Part shown: in pieces, positions 1-9,571 of the stretch
Numbering within the stretch: the stretch's first letter is position 1
How the letters are laid out: each line of letters starts with the position of its first letter
Source: Acidimicrobiales bacterium
GTDB lineage: Bacteria; Actinomycetota; Acidimicrobiia; Acidimicrobiales; VFJN01
Direction: 5' to 3'
NCBI GenBank assembly: GCA_016936035.1
Contig: JAFGPU010000412.1
Span: 1-12,655, forward strand
Length of the DNA stretch: 12,655 nt
Made by a program: the position numbers and the translations under genes
Notes under the pieces: model-generated
Told to the model about the DNA's origin: nothing
The model's input: the letters and a program-made list of their open reading frames with translations, nothing else
Database searches by the model: none

Positions 1-738
1 CTGAGCTTCTCGGTGTCGACCTCGTCGGTCAACAAGGGCGAGTCGCTGCGCGACACGGTCGAGACCATCGAGGCGATGGGCGTCGACGCCATCGTCGTCC
101 GCCACAGCTCGTCGGGCGTGCCCCACCAGATCGCCCAGTGGGTGTCGGGCAGCGTGGTCAACGCCGGCGACGGCTGGCACGAGCACCCCACCCAGGCCCT
201 GCTCGACTGCTACACGATCCGCGAGCACCTGGGTGGCCTCGCCGGCCGCCACATCGCCATCGTGGGCGACGTCAACCACAGCCGGGTGGCCCGCAGCGAC
301 GTGTGGGCGTTCACCAAGCTGGGTGCCGAGGTCACCCTCGTGGCGCCGCCCACGCTGCTGCCGCCGAGCACCGAGGGCTGGCCCGTGCGGGTGAGCCACG
401 ACCTCGACGCGGTGCTCCCGCACGTCGACGCCGTGTACCTGCTGCGCATGCAGCGCGAGCGCATGGCCGAGGCCCTTCTGCCGTCGCTGCGCGAGTACAC
501 GGCGTGCTTCGGGCTGACGCGCCGCCGGGTCGAGCTGCTGGCGGACAAAGCCATCGTGATGCACCCCGGCCCGATGAACCGGGGTGTCGAGATCGCCGCG
601 GACGTCGCCGATCTGCCTCGGTCGGTGGTGGTCGACCAGGTGCGCAACGGGGTGGCGGTCCGCATGGCCGTGCTCTTCGATCTGCTCGGCTCGGGGGTCG
701 ACCTCGGGCGCGACCTGCGTCAGGAAGGGACACGATGA
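1..738 (+). CDS. pyrB: Aspartate carbamoyltransferase catalytic chain, 5'-truncated by window edge
   Basis: Aspartate carbamoyltransferase joins carbamoyl phosphate and L-aspartate into N-carbamoyl-aspartate, the first committed step of pyrimidine synthesis, in the cytoplasm. The reading frame is open from base 1, so the N-terminal third, including the STRT carbamoyl-phosphate loop, is outside the window; 245 residues remain. Visible family motifs, in order, are the HSSSGVPH segment carrying the active-site His, HPTQALLD, the [11 protein letters not shown] stretch of the aspartate domain, LRMQRERM with the aspartate-binding Arg, and [11 protein letters not shown] near the C terminus. The GTG at 13 is internal and is not the start. 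The stop overlaps the pyrC start as ATGA, so the two genes are probably translationally coupled. Type I dihydroorotases such as this PyrC are known to complex with PyrB in some bacteria. Family identification is secure. Confidence 0.97.
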   Translation: MSFSVSTSSVNKGESLRDTVETIEAMGVDAIVVRHSSSGVPHQIAQWVSGSVVNAGDGWHEHPTQALLDCYTIREHLGGLAGRHIAIVGDVNHSRVARSDVWAFTKLGAEVTLVAPPTLLPPSTEGWPVRVSHDLDAVLPHVDAVYLLRMQRERMAEALLPSLREYTACFGLTRRRVELLADKAIVMHPGPMNRGVEIAADVADLPRSVVVDQVRNGVAVRMAVLFDLLGSGVDLGRDLRQEGTR

Positions 739-2018
739 AGTCGATCGTCATCCGGGGCGGCGAGGTGGTGGACGCCACGGGCACGCGGCGCGCCGACGTG
801 CTGGTCGAGGACGGGCGCATCGCCGCGGTGGCCGCCGACGGCTCGGACCTGGCGGCGGACGTGACGCTGGACGCCGGCGGGTGCGTGGTGGCGCCCGGCC
901 TCGTCGACGTGCACAGCCACCTGCGCCAGCCGGGCGCGGAAGAGGCCGAGACGGTCGAGACGGGCGCCCGCGCCGCCGCGCTCGGTGGGTACACGTGCAT
1001 CCTCGCCATGCCCAACACCACGCCCGCGATCGACTCGGCCGGCGTGGCGCGCGAGGTGCTCGACCTGGGTCGGGGCACCTGCTGCGACGTGCGCACGTCG
1101 GCGGCGATCACGGTCGGCAGGGCCGGGACCCAGCTCGCGCCCATGGCCGAGCTCGCCGCGCTCGGCGTGCGCCTGTTCACCGACGACGGCAACGGGGTCC
1201 AGGACGCCCGCCTGATGCGCCGGGCCTTCGAGTACGCGCGCGGCCTGGGCGTGACCCTCGCCCAGCACTGCGAGGACGAGGTGCTGTCCGCGGGCGGGGC
1301 GATGCACGAGGGCGCGTGGTCGTCGCGCCTCGGCGTCCCCGGGCAGCCGCCGGAGGCGGAGGAGGTGATGGTGATGCGCGACATCGCGCTGGCCCGCATG
1401 ACGGGGGGACGCGTCCACTTCCAGCACCTGTCGACCCGCCGATCGATCGACCTGGTGGCCGCGGCCAAGGCCGAGGGCCTGGCGGTCACGTGCGAGGCGA
1501 CCCCACACCACTTCACGCTCACCGACGCGGCGTGCGCCGGCTACGACCCGGCGTTCAAGGTCAACCCGCCGCTGCGCACCGACGACGACGTCGCCGCGGT
1601 GCGGGCGGGCCTGGGGGCGGGCACGGTCGACTGCATCGCCACCGACCACGCCCCGCACGCCCCGGAGACGAAGGAGCGACCCTTCGACCAGGCACCGCCG
1701 GGCATGCTCGGGTTGGAGACGGCGCTCGCACTGGCGCTCACCCAGCTCGACCTGCCGATCGCGGAGGTGCTCGCCCTCATGTCGTGGCGGCCGGCCGCGA
1801 TCATCGGCGTCGACGACGTGCACGGCGGGTCCGTCGCCGAGGGACGCGCCGCCCACCTGTGCGTGATCGACCCCACGGCCACATGGACGGTCGACGCCGG
1901 TGCGCTGGCGAGCCGCAGCCGCAACACCCCGTACGCGGGCATGACGCTGACCGGTCGGGTCCGGCACACGGTCCTGGGCGGCGAGGCCGTGGTGGTCGAC
2001 GCCGAGGCCCAGCGATGA
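735..2018 (+). CDS. pyrC: Dihydroorotase, type I
   Basis: Dihydroorotase reversibly cyclises N-carbamoyl-aspartate to dihydroorotate, step three of pyrimidine synthesis. The 427-residue product has the usual length for type I bacterial enzymes. The amidohydrolase metal ligands are visible: the DVHSHLR motif (H60, H62), the FTDDG motif (around D150/D151), H178 in AQHCED, H231 in FQHLST and D304 in TDHAPH. The substrate-binding region around LRQPG and MPNTTP is also intact. I chose the ATG at 735 because it overlaps the pyrB stop by four bases (ATGA), has a good ribosome binding site (AGGAAGG, 722-728, six bases upstream) and begins exactly where the family's N-terminal beta-strand begins. The same frame is open far upstream, but that part is a shadow of pyrB. 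An allantoinase or hydantoinase is unlikely given the motifs and the operon. Confidence 0.97.
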   Translation: MKSIVIRGGEVVDATGTRRADVLVEDGRIAAVAADGSDLAADVTLDAGGCVVAPGLVDVHSHLRQPGAEEAETVETGARAAALGGYTCILAMPNTTPAIDSAGVAREVLDLGRGTCCDVRTSAAITVGRAGTQLAPMAELAALGVRLFTDDGNGVQDARLMRRAFEYARGLGVTLAQHCEDEVLSAGGAMHEGAWSSRLGVPGQPPEAEEVMVMRDIALARMTGGRVHFQHLSTRRSIDLVAAAKAEGLAVTCEATPHHFTLTDAACAGYDPAFKVNPPLRTDDDVAAVRAGLGAGTVDCIATDHAPHAPETKERPFDQAPPGMLGLETALALALTQLDLPIAEVLALMSWRPAAIIGVDDVHGGSVAEGRAAHLCVIDPTATWTVDAGALASRSRNTPYAGMTLTGRVRHTVLGGEAVVVDAEAQR

Positions 2019-2022
2019 GGAA

Positions 2023-2040
2023 GCACCGGCGGTATTCACT
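2023..2040 (+). promoter_or_regulatory. Possible degenerate ARG box (half-site), tandem to the main box
   Basis: An ATTCA half-site at 2034-2038 lies two bases before the 18-bp frame of the palindromic box at 2043-2060. This is close to the tandem spacing (two to three bases) of ArgR double operators. The left half (2025-2029, ACCGG) does not match the consensus, so only half of the site is recognisable. A TACGCT at 2040-2045 could serve as a -10 hexamer overlapping both boxes, but no convincing -35 is visible. This is inference from one half-site. Confidence 0.25.
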
Positions 2041-2042
2041 AC

Positions 2043-2060
2043 GCTGCATTCTCATGCAGC
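2043..2060 (+). promoter_or_regulatory. Candidate ARG box (ArgR operator) upstream of carA
   Basis: The sequence GCTGCAT-TCTC-ATGCAGC is a perfect 7-bp inverted repeat around four bases, in the short pyrC-carA gap. The inner part, TGCAT-N4-ATGCA, has the same geometry as the ArgR consensus TGAAT-N4-ATTCA within an 18-bp box. The gap is also less GC-rich than its surroundings. Carbamoyl phosphate is shared by arginine and pyrimidine synthesis, and carAB is a classic ArgR target in other bacteria. A hairpin role is possible, but there is no T-run after it, so it does not look like a terminator. The position 17 bases before the carA ATG suits repression of an internal promoter. Confidence 0.55.
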
Positions 2061-2065
2061 ATCCT

Positions 2066-2070
2066 GAGGA
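2066..2070 (+). promoter_or_regulatory. carA ribosome binding site
   Basis: GAGGA lies six bases before the carA ATG at 2077. It fixes the start and shows that carA is translated from a leader that contains the palindrome. Confidence 0.6.
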
Positions 2071-2076
2071 GCAGGC

Positions 2077-3177
2077 ATGAGCGTGCGCGAGGGACACCTG
2101 GTCCTCGCCGACGGCACCACCTTCGAGGGCGAGCTCATCGGCGCCGACCCCGCCGGCGGCGTGGCCGGCGGCGAGGTGGTCTTCAACACCGTGCTGTCCG
2201 GCTACCAGGAGGTGCTGTCCGACCCCAGCTACGCGGGGCAGATCATCACCTTCACCTACCCCCACATCGGCAACTACGGCACCAACGACGACGACGACGA
2301 GAGCCGCCGCCCCTTCGCCCGCGGGGTCGTGGTGCGCGACCTCGCCCGCCGCCGCTCCAACTGGCGCGCCACCGACGACCTCGACACGTACCTGCGTCGC
2401 CATCGCATCCCCGGCATCGCCGGCGTCGACACGCGCCGCCTCACCCGCCACATCCGCGAGGCGGGCGCCATGCCGGGGGCGTTCGGTGACGCCGACGCGG
2501 TGGCGCTCAAGGCCGCGGCGCTCGCCGAGCCGGGCACCGACGGGGTCGACCTCGTGGCCACGGTCACCACCGCCGAGCCCTACACGGTCGCCGCCCGCCC
2601 CGGCGGTGGCGACCGGCGCCTCGTCGCCTACGACTACGGCATCAAGCGCACCATCCTGCGGCACCTGTCCGGCCTGGGCGAGGTCACGGTGGTGCCCGCA
2701 GCCACCCCCGCGGACGAGGTGCTCGCCCGCCGGCCCGACGGCGTGTTCCTCTCCAACGGGCCCGGCGACCCCGCGATGGTCGGCTACGCCACCGACGCCA
2801 TCCGCGACCTCGTCGGCCAGGTGCCGACCTTCGGCATCTGCCTCGGCCACCAGCTGCTGGCGACCGCGCTCGGCGCCACCACCCACAAGCTGCCCTTCGG
2901 CCACCACGGCGGCAACCACCCCGTGCGCAGGCTCGCCACCGGGCACGTCGAGATCACCAGCCAGAACCACAACTACGCCGTGACCGAGGGCTCGCTCGGC
3001 CCCGACGTCGAGATCAGCCATCTCAACCTCAACGACGGCGTGATCGAGGGCATCCGGGCCGACCGGCTGCGCGCCTTCAGCGTGCAGTACCACCCCGAGG
3101 CCGGCCCCGGACCCCACGACGCCGCCTACCTGTTCGACGAGTTCGCCCACCTGATCGACTCGACCCGGAGCCGCTGA
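2077..3177 (+). CDS. carA: Carbamoyl-phosphate synthase small (glutaminase) subunit
   Basis: CarA hydrolyses glutamine and channels ammonia to CarB, making carbamoyl phosphate for pyrimidines and arginine. At 366 residues it is within the usual range. The N-terminal CPSase_sm_chain domain shows [21 protein letters not shown] followed by the [12 protein letters not shown] segment. The C-terminal class I glutamine amidotransferase domain carries the full triad: Cys255 in GICLGHQ, and His339 and Glu341 in [10 protein letters not shown]. The oxyanion segment FLSNGPGDP is also present. The ATG at 2077 has a GAGGA ribosome binding site six bases upstream. The stop is five bases before the carB start. 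A 58-base gap with a likely ARG box separates it from pyrC, so carAB may be transcribed partly on its own in response to arginine. Confidence 0.98.
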   Translation: MSVREGHLVLADGTTFEGELIGADPAGGVAGGEVVFNTVLSGYQEVLSDPSYAGQIITFTYPHIGNYGTNDDDDESRRPFARGVVVRDLARRRSNWRATDDLDTYLRRHRIPGIAGVDTRRLTRHIREAGAMPGAFGDADAVALKAAALAEPGTDGVDLVATVTTAEPYTVAARPGGGDRRLVAYDYGIKRTILRHLSGLGEVTVVPAATPADEVLARRPDGVFLSNGPGDPAMVGYATDAIRDLVGQVPTFGICLGHQLLATALGATTHKLPFGHHGGNHPVRRLATGHVEITSQNHNYAVTEGSLGPDVEISHLNLNDGVIEGIRADRLRAFSVQYHPEAGPGPHDAAYLFDEFAHLIDSTRSR

Positions 3178-3182
3178 CCCCC

Positions 3183-6521
<3,339 letters not shown>

Positions 6522-6579
6522 CGGCCAGGTGACGAGGCGATCGTCCCGGCGGCGCCCGGGCAGCGGCGGTGCCGTCGAC

Positions 6580-7491
6580 ATGGCGGTGTCCATCGGTTCG
6601 GTGACGCTGCCCAACCCGGTCATGACCGCCTCGGGCACCGCCGGCCACGGCACCGAGCTGGCGCCGTACCTCGACCTGGCGTCGCTGGGCGCGGTGGTCG
6701 TCAAGTCGCTGCACGCCGACCCGTGGCCCGGCAACCCGCCGCTGCGGGTCCACGAGACGACGGCGGGCATGATCAACTCGGTGGGCCTCCAGGGGCCAGG
6801 CGTGGCCGCCTGGCTCGACCACGACCTGCCACCGCTGCTCGCCACCGGCGCCCGGGTCGTGGCGTCGATCTGGGGGCGCAGCATCGACGAGTACCGGCGG
6901 GCCGCCGACATGCTCGCGGGGGCACCACCCGGCGTCGTGTCCGTCGAGGTCAACCTGTCGTGCCCCAACACCGAGGCCGGTCGCGACCTGTTCGCCCACT
7001 CGCCGGCGGACACCAGCGCCGTCATGGCGGCCACCGCCGGGTGCGGCCGGCCCCGGTGGGCGAAGCTGAGCCCCAACGCCGGTCGCCTGACCGAGGTCGC
7101 GCTCGCTGCGCACGACGCCGGTGCCGAGGCCGTCACCCTGGTCAACACCGTGATGGGGATGGCCATCGATCCGGCGACCCGCCGGTACCGGCTGGGGTCG
7201 GGGCCACGCGGTGGGGGCGTGTCGGGGCCGGCGATCCACCCCATCGCCGTGCGCGCCGTGCACGACGTGCACCGCGAGGCCCCCCACGTGCCGATCGTGG
7301 GCGTGGGCGGCGTCGCGGGAGGCGACGACGCGGCCGAGATGATGCTGGCCGGGGCGGCGGGGGTGCAGGTCGGCACGGCGACGTTCGCCGACCCCCGGGC
7401 GCCCCGCCGGGTCCTGGACGAGTTGGAGCGATGGGCGGTGCGCCACGGGGTGGACCGCATCGACGAGACGATCGGAGACGTGCATGCCTGA
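6580..7491 (+). CDS. pyrD: Dihydroorotate dehydrogenase, class 1 (1B-like)
   Basis: PyrD is an FMN enzyme that oxidises dihydroorotate to orotate. The active-site segment NLSCPNT has Cys (C128), which marks class 1; class 2 membrane enzymes have Ser there. The N terminus (VTLPNPVMTASGT), K42 in VVVKSL, the AGMINSVGLQGPG loop and the glycine-rich FMN phosphate site (VGVGGVAGGDDA) match the 1B type. Length from this ATG is 303 residues, typical for 1B, and the protein then begins where homologues begin. A GTG at 6529, only seven bases after carB, would add 17 residues, mostly Arg, Ser and Gly; tight operon spacing favours it, homology does not. Class 1B enzymes normally pair with PyrK (FAD and 2Fe-2S) to pass electrons to NAD; no pyrK lies next to this gene. 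The stop overlaps the pyrF start by eight bases. Confidence 0.93.
   Translation: MAVSIGSVTLPNPVMTASGTAGHGTELAPYLDLASLGAVVVKSLHADPWPGNPPLRVHETTAGMINSVGLQGPGVAAWLDHDLPPLLATGARVVASIWGRSIDEYRRAADMLAGAPPGVVSVEVNLSCPNTEAGRDLFAHSPADTSAVMAATAGCGRPRWAKLSPNAGRLTEVALAAHDAGAEAVTLVNTVMGMAIDPATRRYRLGSGPRGGGVSGPAIHPIAVRAVHDVHREAPHVPIVGVGGVAGGDDAAEMMLAGAAGVQVGTATFADPRAPRRVLDELERWAVRHGVDRIDETIGDVHA
7474..7477 (+). promoter_or_regulatory. pyrF ribosome binding site within pyrD
   Basis: GGAG lies six bases before the ATG at 7484, inside the end of pyrD. It supports the long pyrF start over the in-frame GTG at 7556, which would remove the acidic N-terminal extension. Confidence 0.5.
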
Positions 7492-8227
7492 CGAGGCCCC
7501 CGACGACGCGAGCGCCACCACGGGATCAGCGGAGGCCGAGGGTGCCCCCGACGAGGTGCGTCGGCGTCTCGCCCTCGCCCTCGACGTCGACGATCTCGTC
7601 CCCGCCCTGCGGCTGGCGCGCGAGCTCAGCCCCTGGTTCGGCACGATGAAGGTCGGGCTCGAGCTGTACAGCGCGGCGGGGCCCGAGGCCATCACCACCC
7701 TGGTCGACCTGGGTGTCGACGTGTTCTGCGACATCAAGCTGCACGACATCCCCACCACGGTCGGCCGCGCCGCGCGCGTCGTCGGCGCCCTGGGCGCCCG
7801 CTACCTGACCCTCCACACGGTGGGCGGGCCCGCCATGGTGCGCGCCGGTGTCGAAGGGCTGCGCGAGGGCGCGGCGGGCGCCGCCGCGCCCGAGCCCGTC
7901 GCGCTGGGGGTGACGGTGCTCACCAGCGAGCCGGAGGCGTCGACGCACCTGCTGCGCCAGCGAGTGGCGACGGGCCTCGACGGCGGTTGCGAGGGGTTGG
8001 TGTGCGCCGCCCCCGACCTCGCCACGGTCCGCCAGCTGGCGCCGAGCTCTGTGCTCGTCACGCCGGGCATCCGGCCCGAGGGCGCCCCGGTCGACGACCA
8101 AGGTCGGGTGTCGACACCCCGCGACGCGCTCGCCGGTGGGGCCGACCTCTTGGTGATCGGACGGCCCGTCACCCACGCCCCCGACCCTGTCGCCGCCGCC
8201 CGGGCGCTCGCGGCCTCACTGCTCTGA
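7484..8227 (+). CDS. pyrF: Orotidine 5'-phosphate decarboxylase, type 1
   Basis: PyrF decarboxylates OMP to UMP, the last step of de novo pyrimidine synthesis. The 247-residue protein shows the type 1 catalytic signature FCDIKLHDIPTTV, with D83, K85 and D88 as the charged network, plus D34 in LALDVDD, K56 in TMKVGLEL and the phosphate-binding VTPGIRP and GRPVTHAPDP loops near the C terminus. Mycobacterium and Streptomyces generally carry the type 2 form, so this is a difference from typical Actinobacteria. The first 25 or so residues, rich in Asp, Glu, Ala and Pro, precede the barrel and look unstructured. They depend on the ATG at 7484, which has a GGAG six bases upstream and overlaps pyrD. 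An in-frame GTG at 7556 would give a compact protein of ordinary length. pyrE is not next to it. Confidence 0.95.
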   Translation: MPDEAPDDASATTGSAEAEGAPDEVRRRLALALDVDDLVPALRLARELSPWFGTMKVGLELYSAAGPEAITTLVDLGVDVFCDIKLHDIPTTVGRAARVVGALGARYLTLHTVGGPAMVRAGVEGLREGAAGAAAPEPVALGVTVLTSEPEASTHLLRQRVATGLDGGCEGLVCAAPDLATVRQLAPSSVLVTPGIRPEGAPVDDQGRVSTPRDALAGGADLLVIGRPVTHAPDPVAAARALAASLL

Positions 8228-8274
8228 CGAGGGCCTCAGCAGGGCAGTGTCACGAGTTGGGTCCGCCAGCGCGC

Positions 8275-8280
8275 TAGGTT
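8275..8280 (+). promoter_or_regulatory. Candidate -10 element for leaderless mihF transcript
   Basis: TAGGTT fits the actinobacterial -10 pattern TANNNT and ends seven bases before the mihF ATG at 8288, so transcription would begin at or next to the start codon. There is no good ribosome binding site before that ATG, which agrees with a leaderless mRNA. No strong -35 is visible at the usual distance. The 60-base gap 8228-8287 holds nothing else I recognise, including no clear terminator for the pyr operon. Confidence 0.5.
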
Positions 8281-8287
8281 GACCCCC

Positions 8288-8605
8288 ATGCCGCAGCCAC
8301 CGCAATTGACTCCTGAGCAGCGCGAAGCAGCACTGGCAAAGGCCGCCGAGGCTCGCCGGGCCCGGGCTGAGCTCAAGGAGAAGCTCAAGATGGGGTCGCT
8401 GACCCTGAGCGATCTTCTTGACCAGGCCGACGGCAACGACACGGTCGGCAAGATGAAGGTGCTGGCGGTCCTCGAATCGCTCCCGGGTGTGGGCAAGGTC
8501 CGCGCCCGGCGGGCGATGGAAGAGATCGGCATCGCCGACACCCGCCGTGTCAAGGGCCTCGGCGAGCAGCAGCGCAAGTCACTGCTCGACGCTTTCTCGG
8601 GCTGA
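8288..8605 (+). CDS. mihF: Actinobacterial integration host factor, MihF family
   Basis: This small basic protein of 105 residues belongs to the actinobacterial integration host factor family (mIHF of mycobacteria, sIHF of Streptomyces). These are nucleoid-associated DNA-binding proteins that bend or compact DNA and are unrelated to E. coli IHF. The N-terminal half is a charged helix (LTPEQREAALAKAAEARRAR). The C-terminal half carries the family's helix-two-turn-helix segment VLESLPGVGKVRARRAMEEI followed by the RRVKGLGEQQ basic patch. I prefer the ATG at 8288 because TAGGTT sits seven bases before it. A TTG at 8279 in the same frame would add three residues but overlaps that hexamer and has no ribosome binding site. 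It occupies its usual position after pyrF, and the family is a strong marker for Actinobacteria. Confidence 0.95.
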   Translation: MPQPPQLTPEQREAALAKAAEARRARAELKEKLKMGSLTLSDLLDQADGNDTVGKMKVLAVLESLPGVGKVRARRAMEEIGIADTRRVKGLGEQQRKSLLDAFSG

Positions 8606-8627
8606 GCAACACCCGACGCACAGTTCA

Positions 8628-9161
8628 TTGATCATCACGGTCTCCGGCCCCCCGGGGTCGGGCACCACGACCACCGCTGAACACGTCGCCGCCCGGCTCG
8701 AGGTCGACCTCGTACCGGGCGGCGAGGTGTTTCGAGCCATGGCCGCCGAGCGGGGCATGACCCTGCCCGACTTCGGCCGGTACGCCGCCGACCACCCCGA
8801 GGTGGACGTCGAGCTCGATGCCCGGCTCGCGGCCCGTGCCCGCCGGGGCGACGTCGTCATCGAATCGCGCCTCGCGGGGTGGATCGCCCGCAACGAGGGG
8901 CTGACGGCCGTCGCCGCGTTCATCGTCTGTTCCCCGGCCGAGCGCGCCCGCAGGGTCGCCGAACGCGAGGCGATCAGCGTGGAGCAGGCCCTCGCCGACA
9001 ACGACGAGCGCCAGCAGGTCGAGCGCAAGCGCTACCTGGCCCTGTACGGCATCGACGTCGACGACATGTCGATCTACGACCTGGTCCTCGACTCCGAGGC
9101 GTTCGGCCCCGACGAGCTCGCCGACCACATCGTGGCGGCCGTGCGCACCACCTTCGGCTGA
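8628..9161 (+). CDS. Archaeal-type cytidylate (CMP) kinase family protein, in the usual gmk position
   Basis: A P-loop nucleoside monophosphate kinase of 177 residues that closely resembles archaeal cytidylate kinases, which convert CMP (or dCMP) to the diphosphate with ATP. Family hallmarks in order: IITVSGPPGSG; GGEVFRAMAAERGMTLPDF in the NMP-binding part; a DHPEVDVELD stretch; VVIESRLAGWIA; AERARRVAEREA in the lid region; and KRYLALYGIDVDDMSIYDLVLDS. It is not guanylate kinase, the gene usually found between mihF and rpoZ in Actinobacteria. The Walker A Lys is missing: residues 7-16 read GPPGSGTTTT, with Thr at position 13. The remaining motifs are well kept, so this does not look like a decaying gene, but activity is uncertain. 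TTG at 8628, 22 bases after mihF, is the only start that gives the family N terminus; no clear ribosome binding site precedes it. Codon use matches the neighbours. Confidence 0.85.
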   Translation: MIITVSGPPGSGTTTTAEHVAARLEVDLVPGGEVFRAMAAERGMTLPDFGRYAADHPEVDVELDARLAARARRGDVVIESRLAGWIARNEGLTAVAAFIVCSPAERARRVAEREAISVEQALADNDERQQVERKRYLALYGIDVDDMSIYDLVLDSEAFGPDELADHIVAAVRTTFG

Positions 9162-9210
9162 TCCCGTCCCTCGGGTCGTCGACGATTCACGCTCGGTGAG
9201 GCGCGCACGG

Positions 9211-9216
9211 TAGCCT
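9211..9216 (+). promoter_or_regulatory. Candidate -10 element for rpoZ
   Basis: TAGCCT fits TANNNT and lies in the 98-base gap between the kinase gene and rpoZ, with a weak -35-like TTCACG at 9186-9191 (19-base spacer). Transcription would start near 9223, leaving a leader of about 35 bases that contains the ribosome binding site. A promoter here would let rpoZ-coaBC-metK-priA be expressed apart from the upstream genes. No terminator is evident in the gap. Confidence 0.45.
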
Positions 9217-9259
9217 GGTCGGTCGAATCCCGACTCGGCTGCACGAGGTGCGCGCCCTC

Positions 9260-9562
9260 ATGGCTTCCCGCCAAGACACGATGATGAACCCGTCGATCGA
9301 AGAGCTGTTCGATCGCGCCGGCTCGAAGTTCTCGCTGGTCACGTTGAGCGCCAAGCGCGCCCGCCAGATCAACGCCTACTTCAACCAGCTCGGCGAGGGC
9401 CTCGGCGCCATCGTGCCCCCGCAGGTGACGTCCGTCGCCCGCAAGCCCCTGTCGATCGCGTTCGAAGAGATCGCCAGCGACAAGATCGTCATGACCCGCC
9501 CCAGCGAGGCGGCGGAGGGCGACGAGGCGGGCGACAGCGCCGAGGCTCCCGAGACCGAGTAG
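9260..9562 (+). CDS. rpoZ: DNA-directed RNA polymerase omega subunit
   Basis: Omega binds the beta' subunit and helps RNA polymerase assemble. The product is about 100 residues. The conserved core is visible: [18 protein letters not shown], then the signature [17 protein letters not shown], then [16 protein letters not shown]. The C terminus is an acidic tail (Glu, Asp, Ala), common in actinobacterial omegas. I prefer the ATG at 9260, with GAGGTG at 9245-9250 nine bases upstream. A GTG at 9248 in frame would use that same motif as coding sequence, and ATGs at 9281 and 9284 would lose a short non-conserved N terminus. coaBC follows after nine bases, so co-transcription is likely. It keeps the actinobacterial order before coaBC although the usual gmk partner is absent. 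Confidence 0.95.
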   Translation: MASRQDTMMNPSIEELFDRAGSKFSLVTLSAKRARQINAYFNQLGEGLGAIVPPQVTSVARKPLSIAFEEIASDKIVMTRPSEAAEGDEAGDSAEAPETE

Positions 9563-9571
9563 GTCGTCGCT

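Noticed and set aside
138..734. An N-terminal extension of pyrC reading back through pyrB
   Set aside because: The extension has no domain character, and the ATG at 735 has a good ribosome binding site and the ATGA overlap.
2043..2060. The pyrC-carA palindrome as a transcription terminator or attenuator
   Set aside because: The stem is only 7 bp and no T-run follows; the geometry and location fit an operator better.
8487..8627. An upstream ATG that would add 47 residues to the CMP kinase
   Set aside because: The added residues are mihF read in another frame and are Ser/Arg/Ala-rich; the family N terminus begins at the TTG at 8628.
9162..9259. A terminator or small RNA in the kinase-rpoZ gap
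   Set aside because: Only short imperfect repeats (for example a 5-bp GTCGG/CCGAC pair) are present, without a stable stem or T-run; a promoter explains the gap better.
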